Positions 55,753 through 64,000 of a stretch of DNA of 64,000 nucleotides are shown here, piece by piece; the stretch's first letter is position 1, and every line of letters starts with the position of its first letter. The translations under genes were made by a program, and so were the position numbers. The notes beneath the pieces were generated by a model, which worked only from the letters and a program-made list of their open reading frames with translations, was not told the origin of the DNA and ran no database searches. The DNA is taken from assembly GCF_001708935.1 (NCBI RefSeq), contig NZ_MASI01000005.1:124001-188000 (forward strand), written 5' to 3'. The stretch comes from Methyloligella halotolerans. Lineage in GTDB: Bacteria > Pseudomonadota > Alphaproteobacteria > Rhizobiales > Methyloligellaceae.

Positions 55753-56067
55753 ATGCAGTTTCGTCCGTTGCATGACCGCGTCGTCGTGCGCCGTCTTGAA
55801 GAAGGCGAAAAGACGAAGGGCGGAATTATCATTCCCGAAACGGCCAAGGAGAAGCCTCAGGAAGGCGAAGTCGTCGCTGTCGGCCCCGGCGCCCGCGACG
55901 AGAAAGGCCAGGTCCAGCCTCTTGAGGTGAAGGCCGGCGACCGCATCCTGTTCGGCAAATGGTCCGGCACGGAGGTCAAGATCGACGGCGAGGATCTGCT
56001 CATCATGAAAGAGAGCGACATTCTCGGCATCCTCGAGGGCACCTCTTCGGCAAAGCAGGCCGCGTAA
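55753..56067 (+). CDS. groES: Co-chaperonin GroES
   Basis: A 104-residue heptameric lid of the GroEL folding chamber. Blocks: [12 protein letters not shown], mobile loop [20 protein letters not shown] (20), [27 protein letters not shown] and [18 protein letters not shown] lies 9 bases upstream of ATG 55753. Controlled by CIRCE; groEL follows 43 bases later in the same operon. Confidence 0.99.
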   Translation: MQFRPLHDRVVVRRLEEGEKTKGGIIIPETAKEKPQEGEVVAVGPGARDEKGQVQPLEVKAGDRILFGKWSGTEVKIDGEDLLIMKESDILGILEGTSSAKQAA

Positions 56068-56104
56068 CAGCACGCTGCGTCATTCATTTCCATTCACGGA
56101 GTAA

Positions 56105-57751
<1,647 letters not shown>

Positions 57752-58054
57752 GCCTCCACCCATCTCTGTCTCGAACAACAAGGCCGCGTCCCTCGACCCG
57801 AGGGGCGCGGCTTTTTTATGCGCCCCTTTTGGGCGAAAGCGCCTGCAATTGACAGCGAACCGCCGGCTCCCTATCTACCCCGCTCGGGAAAAGGCCCCCG
57901 CCGCTCGCAAGCACACGCTTTTGGTAAAGTCCTTCCTTGAAGAAAACGCATCGGCCCGATCGCAACCAGTGCATCCGGCGCGGATGGCAAGGCGAGCCCC
58001 ATCGGGAGCAAACCGCTCCATACTGCCGGCATGCGGAATTGCGAGAGGTTCGCG
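57752..58054. other. Intergenic region after groEL
   Basis: About 300 bases. It contains the groEL terminator at 57783-57817 and then no convincing gene up to 58055; the last 200 bases should hold the promoter of the glyoxalase-like gene. Confidence 0.4.
57783..57817 (+). terminator. Rho-independent terminator of groESL
   Basis: A 13-bp GC-rich stem (GCCGCGTCCCTCG with CGAGGGGCGCGGC, one G-T pair), three-base loop, then TTTTTT, 31 bases after the groEL stop. Confidence 0.92.
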
Positions 58055-58500
58055 ATGACGACGCCTATCACCTTACCGTCCCTGTTCGACCTGAAAACCG
58101 AAGCGCGGCAGCTTCGGCAGGACCTGGCCGCGTTCGGCACAGCCATCAGCCATGGCCAATCCCTTGAGCGGATCGCCAATCGCCACGCTATCGGGACTGG
58201 AATACCCTTCACGCCGCAATCGGCAACCGGCCTCCACGCCGGCCCCTGACCCTCGGCATGCGGCTGCGCGGCCGCTATCTCGGCCAAGCGTTCGAAGGGA
58301 AGCTCATCGCCGTCCAGCAGATGGGATCGTCCGGCCGTGTACGGATCACCGTGCAGTTCGAGGAGCCCGTCGATGTGGTCACCTTCGACAGCTTCTCCGC
58401 CTACCGCCGGCGGGTCTCCTGCATCGTGGATGAGACGGGCTGCACGGCCGAGAAGACCTCGGACGGCCGGCCCCACATGGAGATCGAAGCGACTGCGTAG
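58055..58500 (+). CDS. Glyoxalase-superfamily-like protein (frameshifted here)
   Basis: ATG 58055 opens MTTPITLPSLFDLKTEARQL; near 58187 the frame breaks, and one extra G (CACGGCTAT) links it to the downstream frame as ANRHGYRDWNTLHAAIGN-type sequence, giving about 148 residues. The block HGQSLERIANRHGYRDWNTL is typical of a small alpha-helical module found beside glyoxalase/bleomycin-resistance domains. The second half is beta-rich (LRGRYLGQAFEGKLIAVQQM, VRITVQFEEPVDVV) with two cysteines. Soluble. Function unknown. Converges with cca; a hairpin lies between. Confidence 0.7.
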
Positions 58501-58512
58501 AGGAAAATGGAA

Positions 58513-58540
58513 GGCGGCGTTTCAGAGCGCCGTCTTCTTC
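58513..58540. terminator. Hairpin between convergent genes
   Basis: A 7-bp stem GGCGGCG with CGCCGTC (one G-T pair), eight-base loop, followed by a T/C-rich TTCTTC. It probably terminates the glyoxalase-like gene. Confidence 0.55.
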
Positions 58541-58557
58541 CTCGGTCCGCGGAGCTG

Positions 58558-59789
58558 TCAGACCTTCGACGCGGCTTCCGCCTGCTGCAGCAGCATCTCG
58601 CGCTCGCCCTCGAAGCCGGCCTCGATCCAGGTCCGCTCCACCACCCGCAGGATGCGTCCCACCTGGGGTCCGCTCGGCACGCCCATCGCCATCACGTCCT
58701 CACCCTTCAGCGGAAACTCCGGCGCCTGCCACTGGTCGGGTAAAGCGTAAGCCGCCGTCCACGCGGTATCGTCCGCCGCGGCGCCCTCGTCCATCCATGC
58801 GGTAAGGAGACGCCGGCGATAGGCCTTGGGACCGATCCGGTAGATGAGATGCTTGCCCGTGGCCTCGTCCGGAGCGCCCTCGATCTGCAGCACGTCGGCC
58901 ACTTCTTCGAGAACCGAGCGTTCCGCATTGCTCAAACGGAATCGCTCGGACAGCCGGTCCACATCCTCCTCGACGAAAACGGCGAGCGCGGCGAGGCGCA
59001 GAGCGGCGTCGGGCGCAGCTCCGACACCCGCTTCGATGCCTGCAAGCCTGAGGAACTGTGGAAGCCGCGGCGCGCTTCCGAGAATTTGTGTCAGCAACCC
59101 ATAATCGTAGAGCAGTTCAACAACCTCCGCCGCCCGCGGGGCGGTCAACAGTCGATTCAGCTCCGCCCAAACACGCTCCGCGGACAGGCCGCCGAGCCCG
59201 TCCCGGAGGCGGACGCATGCTCTGAGCCCGTCCGGATCGATGTCCCCTTCCCCGTAGATCGCGAAGAAGCGGAAGAAGCGCAGGATCCGCAGATAGTCCT
59301 CTTCGATCCGCGCGGCGGCATCGCCGATGAACCTGACACGCCTCGCTTTCAGATCCTCATAGCCGTCGAGCGGATCGTGCACGGTCCCTTCAGCATCGGC
59401 ATAGAGGGCGTTCATGGTGAAGTCGCGCCTACGCGCGTCCGCCGCCCAGTCCGTCGTGAAGCGGACCGTCGCGTGGCGGCCGTCCGTCTCGACATCCTCC
59501 CGGAGCTCGTGACCTCGTGGCCGATTCCATCGGCGACCACGGTCACCGTGCCATGCGCCAAACCCGTGGGCACCGCCTTCAGACCGGCCGCTTCTGCCAG
59601 CGCCATAATCCGCTCCGGCTCCGCCGTGGAAGCGAAATCCACCTCCGCCACGGGAAGCCCCATGAGAGCGTTCCGCACCGCGCCGCCGACGATTCTGGTT
59701 TCAACCCCCTCTTTGTTCAGCGCAACGAAAACGGCTTGGGTTGCCGGTGCTTCGAACCAGAGGGCGTCATTGAGCGAAGGGAGAGACAT
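58558..59789 (-). CDS. cca: CCA tRNA nucleotidyltransferase (frameshifted here)
   Basis: About 410 residues after adding one G near 59508 (ACGGAGCTC), which restores VTELREDVETDGRHATVRF. The class II nucleotidyltransferase head has RIVGGAVRNALMGLPVAEVD with the catalytic Asp, then RRRDFTMNALYAD and the RNA/ATP-binding helix RIEEDYLRILRFFRF with the ERRxDR-like AERVWAELNRLL region. The family adds or repairs the 3' CCA of tRNAs. No HD domain. The start is taken at ATG 59789; no clear ribosome site. DUF1285 and DUF6111 genes precede it on the same strand, a conserved neighbourhood. Confidence 0.93.
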
Positions 59790-59843
59790 AAGCGTGTGTG
59801 CCAAAACATGGGGACGAAGAGAGGATCTTCGCGAACCGATGGA

Positions 59844-60104
59844 TCAATCGAGATAGCCGGGCTGAATCTTGCCATCGTGATAGACCGGCGGGTGATAGGT
59901 GGTGCCGGGACTGCCGCTGTCGAAAGAGACCAGGGTCACCATGCCGATAATCAGAAGCGCAAACCCTGCACCGATCAGCCATACGACTGGAATATCGTCC
60001 CACGCCGAGAGGTTGTTCGCGTTCTTGGTCAGCAGGACGTAACCGGCATAAGCAATAAACGGCAATGAAAACAGTAAGATATTAAGCAGAACAATCCGCA
60101 GCAT
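59844..60104 (-). CDS. DUF6111 family membrane protein
   Basis: An 86-residue protein with two membrane segments (IVLLNILLFSLPFIAYAGYV and VVWLIGAGFALLIIGMVTLV, 20 each) and a hydrophilic C-terminus with the conserved-looking PPVYHDGKIQPGYLD. It is found next to cca in many Hyphomicrobiales; function unknown. AGAGG lies before ATG 60104. Confidence 0.85.
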   Translation of the reverse strand: MLRIVLLNILLFSLPFIAYAGYVLLTKNANNLSAWDDIPVVWLIGAGFALLIIGMVTLVSFDSGSPGTTYHPPVYHDGKIQPGYLD

Positions 60105-60221
60105 AAAGACCTCTCAACCTCAGCACGTCTCCGAATGGAGATCGCCGTGGTCCAGACAGCATAGCGGTCGGTGGCACTCAATGCGATACGAAGAGAAACT
60201 GCCGAGCCGAATTGGGCGCGC

Positions 60222-60785
60222 TTAATCGCTCTCCGGAAACGGGAAGAAGCTGCCGGAGCTCCAAATCCCGAGCTCGCCATCCTTTTCCACCGCGCGTTCA
60301 ACGAGATCGTAGAACACCGAGCGGGCGATTCGGGCTTCCAGCGCCCCCCGCACGCGTACGAACGGCGTGAAGCTTCCATCCTCCTCGCTCCGGAAGCTCA
60401 ACGGATGCTCCCCATCGGCCTCGACGTCGTCGTCGAGATTGGTGCGGAAGCGCAGCGTCTGATCGGCTCCCTCGCCGGTCACATCCATTGCGACCGCGAC
60501 GAAAGGCGAGTCCTCCACCTCGACCGACACCTTCTCCACCGGGGTCACGAGATAGTGAATGCCGTCCTCTTCCTTGCGCAGTACCGTGGAGAACAGCTTG
60601 GAAAGCGCGATCCGCCTGATGGGGCTCCCCTGATAGTACCAAGTGCCGTCCCGCGCGATTTTCATGCCGATATCGCCGCAAAGCTCGGGCTCCGGGCGGC
60701 TGGCCTCGGATGAGGCTCCGCCCCGCATCTTCGCCAGCTCTTCGGCGGCGTCTTGCCGGTTATCCTTTGCCCTGTCTTGAGCCAT
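60222..60785 (-). CDS. DUF1285 family protein
   Basis: A 187-residue soluble protein. Family blocks: DIGMKIARDGTWYYQGSPI, RIALSKLFSTVLRKEEDG, YLVTPVEKVSVEVEDSPFVA (20), SFRSEEDGSFTPFVRVRGAL and FYDLVERAV. Structures of the family show a beta-barrel of unknown role. ATG 60785 (MAQDRAKDN) is used; the two residues before it are possible. Divergent from moxR with about 180 bases between. The CoA pyrophosphatase gene often found between DUF1285 and cca is missing. Confidence 0.9.
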   Translation of the reverse strand: MAQDRAKDNRQDAAEELAKMRGGASSEASRPEPELCGDIGMKIARDGTWYYQGSPIRRIALSKLFSTVLRKEEDGIHYLVTPVEKVSVEVEDSPFVAVAMDVTGEGADQTLRFRTNLDDDVEADGEHPLSFRSEEDGSFTPFVRVRGALEARIARSVFYDLVERAVEKDGELGIWSSGSFFPFPESD

Positions 60786-60968
60786 GAACAAAATTTAATC
60801 CCTTGTGCCTGCGTTCGCCCCTAGATTGCTTGGTCAATCAGGATCAAGCGGTCACTATTGTAACCAATTTGCCGCCGAGACTGGCGGCCCGTTCGCAGTC
60901 CGGCCGGCCAATCCCATGGATCGCGCCAGGCCACCCTCTCCGCCAGAGACGAACCCACGACGGTACGC

Positions 60969-61967
60969 ATGACAATATCCAACCCGACTGAAGACGAACT
61001 TGTCGACCTGATCGAGGAGGTCGGCGCCAAGATCCAGGATGTCCGCGAAGCCACCAGCTCGGTGATCTTCGGCCAGGAGAAGGTCATCGACCTGACCCTG
61101 ATCACCCTGCTCTCCGGCGGCCACGCGCTCCTCATCGGCGTGCCGGGGCTCGCCAAGACAAGCCTCGTGGAGGCTTTGGGCGCGGTGCTCGGTCTCGACA
61201 ACAAGCGCATTCAGTTCACCCCGGACCTAATGCCCTCGGACATTCTCGGTTCCGAGGTGCTGGAGGAAGGGCCGAGCGGCGAGCGAAGCTTCCGCTTCGT
61301 GCCGGGCCCCGTCTTTACCCAGCTTCTGATGGCCGACGAGATCAACCGCGCCAGCCCGAAAACCCAGTCTGCGCTGCTCCAGGCCATGCAGGAAAATCAT
61401 GTCAGCGTCGCCGGCCACCGCCACGACGTACCCCGGCCCTTCCACGTGCTGGCCACCCAGAATCCGCTGGAGCAGGAGGGCACCTATCCCCTCCCCGAGG
61501 CGCAGCTCGACCGCTTCCTGCTGCAGATCGACGTCTCCTATCCGGATGAGCTGGCCGAGCGCCGGATGCTCATGGCGACCACCGGCGTAGACCGGCGCCA
61601 GCTCGACACCATCCTCAGCGCCGACGAGCTGATGCTGGCTCAGACCCTGGTGCGCCAGCTTCCCGTCGGCGATCAGGTGGTGGACGCGATCCTGCAGCTC
61701 GTCCGCTCGGCCCGGCCGGGCCAGACCGCCAATGCCGAACTCGACGAGCTCATCGCTTGGGGCCCCGGCCCCCGTGCCAGCCAGGCACTGATGCTGGCGG
61801 TCCGCGCCAAGGCGATGATCGAAGGACGGCTCGCGCCTTCCGTGGATGACGTCATCGAGTTGGCAGAGCCCGTGCTGAAGCATCGCATGGCTCTCACCTT
61901 CACCGCCCGTGCGGAAGGCATCCACATCTCGGATCTGGTGGCCCGCCTCGTCGAGCCGCTTCGATAA
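60969..61967 (+). CDS. MoxR-family AAA+ ATPase
   Basis: A 332-residue AAA+ chaperone-like ATPase. Walker A LLIGVPGLAKTSLVEAL, DLMPSDILGSEVLEE, Walker B LLMADEINRASPKTQSALLQ (20), sensor FHVLATQNPLEQEGTYPLPE (20) and arginine-finger region AQLDRFLLQI. The C-terminal lid (GPGPRASQALMLAVRAKAM) is typical. MoxR proteins work with VWA and DUF58 partners encoded next to them, here DUF58 9 bases downstream. ATG 60969. Confidence 0.95.
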   Translation: MTISNPTEDELVDLIEEVGAKIQDVREATSSVIFGQEKVIDLTLITLLSGGHALLIGVPGLAKTSLVEALGAVLGLDNKRIQFTPDLMPSDILGSEVLEEGPSGERSFRFVPGPVFTQLLMADEINRASPKTQSALLQAMQENHVSVAGHRHDVPRPFHVLATQNPLEQEGTYPLPEAQLDRFLLQIDVSYPDELAERRMLMATTGVDRRQLDTILSADELMLAQTLVRQLPVGDQVVDAILQLVRSARPGQTANAELDELIAWGPGPRASQALMLAVRAKAMIEGRLAPSVDDVIELAEPVLKHRMALTFTARAEGIHISDLVARLVEPLR

Positions 61968-61976
61968 GGATCGCTT

Positions 61977-62918
61977 TTGGCCCAGGACACGGTCCAAGAC
62001 ATGGCCCACACGCTCCCGCCTGAGGTCACCGAGGCCCACAGCCTCGCTGACCGCATGCCTGCGCTTCTGCTCGAGGCCCAGCGTGTCGCCCATACGGTGA
62101 CCTACGGCACCCATGGCCGCCGCCGCGCGGGGCCGGGCGAGACGTTTTGGCAGTTCCGCTATTTCGACGAGAACGATTCCCTGTCGGGCATCGATTGGCG
62201 TCGCTCGGCCGGTTCCGATCATCTCTATGTCCGCGAGCGCGAATGGGAGGCCGCCCACACGGTCTGGCTCTGGACCGATCTCTCACCGTCCATGCAGTTC
62301 CGCTCCGCCCTGTCCGGAACCTACAAGGATAGTCGCGCGGCCGTTCTGGCCCTGGCCCTTTGCGAGCTTCTGATTCGCGCCGGCGAACGGGTCGGCTTCC
62401 TGGGGCACGCGCCCATGACCGGCCGCCATGCCACGCGGCGCCTCGCCGAGATCCTGGTGCGCGAATCCCAACGCGGCGGAAGCCTTCCGCCTGCGGCGCC
62501 TCTGAGCCGCTTCTCCGAATGCATCTTGTTGAGCGATTTCCTCGAGCCCGTCGCCGAAACGGCGAAAGCCGTCGAGACCATCGCGGCCCAGGGCGTGCGC
62601 GGCCATATGGTCCAGGTCTTCGACCCTGCCGAGGAGACCCTCCCCTATGAAGGCCGCACCGAATTCACCGACACCGAAGGCGGCGACCGCGTCATCGCCG
62701 GCCGCGCCGAGACCCTCCGCGATGCCTACGCGGTGCGCCTACGCGATCACCGTGACGGCTTGAACGAGCTTGCCCGCCGTCTCGGCTGGTCCCTCTTCCT
62801 GCATCACACCGACCGGCCCGCCGGCGAAGCGCTGCTCTCGATCCATAACCGGCTCGCGGGCCTTGAGCAGAGCTATCAATTCCGCCAGCCCACAGGCAGG
62901 GGCGAGCAGGCCTCATGA
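61977..62918 (+). CDS. DUF58-domain protein
   Basis: A 313-residue soluble protein with a DUF58 block (IDWRRSAGSDHLYVRE; WLWTDLSPSM resembling a degenerate MIDAS strand) in a VWA-like fold (VLALALCELLIRAGERVGFL, ILLSDFLEP). TTG 61977 is taken as start because AAGGA lies 6 bases upstream; ATG 62001 is the alternative. It acts with MoxR, possibly in assembly or metal insertion of envelope complexes. Its stop overlaps the next start (ATGA), so the three genes form an operon. Confidence 0.9.
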   Translation: MAQDTVQDMAHTLPPEVTEAHSLADRMPALLLEAQRVAHTVTYGTHGRRRAGPGETFWQFRYFDENDSLSGIDWRRSAGSDHLYVREREWEAAHTVWLWTDLSPSMQFRSALSGTYKDSRAAVLALALCELLIRAGERVGFLGHAPMTGRHATRRLAEILVRESQRGGSLPPAAPLSRFSECILLSDFLEPVAETAKAVETIAAQGVRGHMVQVFDPAEETLPYEGRTEFTDTEGGDRVIAGRAETLRDAYAVRLRDHRDGLNELARRLGWSLFLHHTDRPAGEALLSIHNRLAGLEQSYQFRQPTGRGEQAS

Positions 62919-64000
62919 TCACCCTTGGCTCCATCGGCATCCTGAGCCCCTGGGTTCTGCTGGGCCTCGCCACGCTGCCGGCGATCTGGTGGCTGCTGCG
63001 CCTGACGCCCCCCAGCCCCCAGCGCGTCAACTTCCCGCCGACCCGGCTTCTGAAAGACCTTCAGACCACCGAGGAGACTCCGGCCCATAGTCCTTGGTGG
63101 CTCACGCTCCTGCGCATGCTGCTTGCCGCGCTGATCGTGCTCGCCCTCTCCCAGCCGGTCCTCAACCCCGACACGGAGACCGCGGCCGGCGAAGGTCCGC
63201 TGCTGCTCGTGGTCGACAACGGATGGGCCAGCGCCAGCCATTGGGACGACCGCCGCGAGGCCATCACCGCGGCCCTCGACGAGGCTGCCCGCGAAGGCAA
63301 GCCCGTGGTGCTGGCGGCGACCGCGAAGGGATCGAGCTTGAGCGAGCCCACCGATGCCGGCCGCGCCCGCGAGCGCGCCACCGGCTTGGCTCCGAAGCCT
63401 TACGCCCCCGATCGCGCCGCCATGGCTGAAAAGCTGAAGAGCGAGCTCGGCGACCGGACCGACTACAGCGTGCTTTGGCTGACCGACGGTATCGACTACG
63501 GCGACAGCGAGGCTTTTGCCAAGACCCTGGCGGAGCTTGCAGGATCCACCGGTGCCCTGCGCATCCTCCGCCCGGGAAAGGACGACGCACCGCTTCTCCT
63601 CGGCCAGAGCACCGGCGATGCCACCGCTCTCGAGGCCAAGGTGACCAGCGCCTCGGACGGTCCCCGCTCCGGCACTGTTCAGGCCCTGACCGCTCGTGCC
63701 GAGCCCTTGGGCGAAGCGCCCTTCCGCATCGCGGAGGGAAAGCGGGAAGCCGACGTCCAGTTCGATCTCCCCCTTGAGATCCGTAACCAGATTTCGCGCC
63801 TGCAGATCCGCGGCGAAAACTCCGCCGGCGCGGTGCAGCTTCTCGACGGCCGCTCTCAATGGCATCGGGTCGGCATCATCTCCGGCGAATCCCGCGAGGC
63901 GGCCCAGCCGCTTCTCTCGCCGCTCTATTACGTCCAGCGCGCACTTTCGCCCTATGCGGACGTGGTCACGCCGCGCGAGGCCAATGTCGCCCTCGCGGTG
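62915..64000 (+). CDS. BatA/DUF4159-domain membrane protein (3' partial)
   Basis: ATG 62915 opens a frame that stays open to the last base (362 codons). The start IGILSPWVLLGLATLPAIWW and LLRMLLAALIVLALSQPVLN are the two membrane segments of the BatA N-terminal domain. A VWA-like domain with altered metal site follows (LLLVVDNGWASASHWDDR, VLWLTDGIDYGDSEAF). The DUF4159 domain expected at the C-terminus lies outside the window. Third gene of the moxR operon; overlaps DUF58 by four bases. Confidence 0.88.
   Translation, partial: MITLGSIGILSPWVLLGLATLPAIWWLLRLTPPSPQRVNFPPTRLLKDLQTTEETPAHSPWWLTLLRMLLAALIVLALSQPVLNPDTETAAGEGPLLLVVDNGWASASHWDDRREAITAALDEAAREGKPVVLAATAKGSSLSEPTDAGRARERATGLAPKPYAPDRAAMAEKLKSELGDRTDYSVLWLTDGIDYGDSEAFAKTLAELAGSTGALRILRPGKDDAPLLLGQSTGDATALEAKVTSASDGPRSGTVQALTARAEPLGEAPFRIAEGKREADVQFDLPLEIRNQISRLQIRGENSAGAVQLLDGRSQWHRVGIISGESREAAQPLLSPLYYVQRALSPYADVVTPREANVALAV

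Overview
The window is GC-rich, densely coded chromosomal DNA from an alphaproteobacterium, most probably of the order Hyphomicrobiales (Rhizobiales). Markers are the lgt-midA-pgeF-prs and rplY-pth-ychF clusters, a petABC (fbcFBC) cytochrome bc1 operon next to hemF, small families largely confined to this class (Usg, BA14K, DUF6111, DUF1285, Gcw_chp porin-like protein), a PetP/PetR-like MarR plus OmpR-type pair, HisKA_2 kinases, and a CIRCE operator at groESL. I found no rRNA, tRNA, transposase, prophage or CRISPR array. Genus cannot be set from this sequence.

Layout. 0-6.5 kb: end of uvrB, small exported proteins, a lytic transglycosylase, RlpA and a cold-shock protein. 6.5-12.5 kb: M20 peptidase, RNase T2, two outer-membrane proteins, a methyltransferase and a pteridine-reductase-like SDR. 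12.6-16.6 kb: uvrC, pgsA, moaD, moaE and convergent bluB. 16.6-20.6 kb: ilvE, a divergent MarR regulator and a two-component system. 20.6-28.6 kb: a TetR-like protein, proC, YbjN and UbiK proteins on one strand, then lgt, midA, pgeF, a lipoprotein gene and prs on the other. 28.6-36.8 kb: an accessory-looking block with a GlcG-type protein, a three-gene sensory phosphorelay, an FMN hydroxy-acid dehydrogenase, a PanE-like reductase and an ABC exporter. 37-39.6 kb: rplY, pth, ychF. 39.6-47.4 kb: chemoreceptor, aldolase/dehydrogenase fusion, DUF4010 protein, and the methylthioadenosine salvage genes mtnA, apt, mtnP. 47.7-53.2 kb: petC, petB, petA, hemF, second csp, BA14K protein. 53.5-60.8 kb: desaturase, DM13 protein, usg, groES-groEL, a glyoxalase-superfamily-like protein, cca, DUF6111, DUF1285. 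61-64 kb: moxR, DUF58 and the start of a DUF4159 gene, cut by the window end.

Twelve genes (uvrB tail, CHASE3 kinase, ABC permease, rplY twice, aldolase/SDR fusion, petC, petA, BA14K protein, usg, glyoxalase-like gene, cca) are broken at thirteen points in all. Each break is repaired by adding exactly one base, almost always to a short run of identical bases. This pattern points to uncorrected deletion errors in the assembly, not gene decay; the spans given here are the repaired genes.

The most interesting biological candidates are a second 9-N9-9 inverted repeat 31 bp upstream of CIRCE at groESL, a possible DHAP-type shunt made of mtnP, mtnA and a nearby class II aldolase/dehydrogenase fusion, a TetR-like protein with a C-x-C-x5-C-x-C tail, and several uncharacterised very small proteins.
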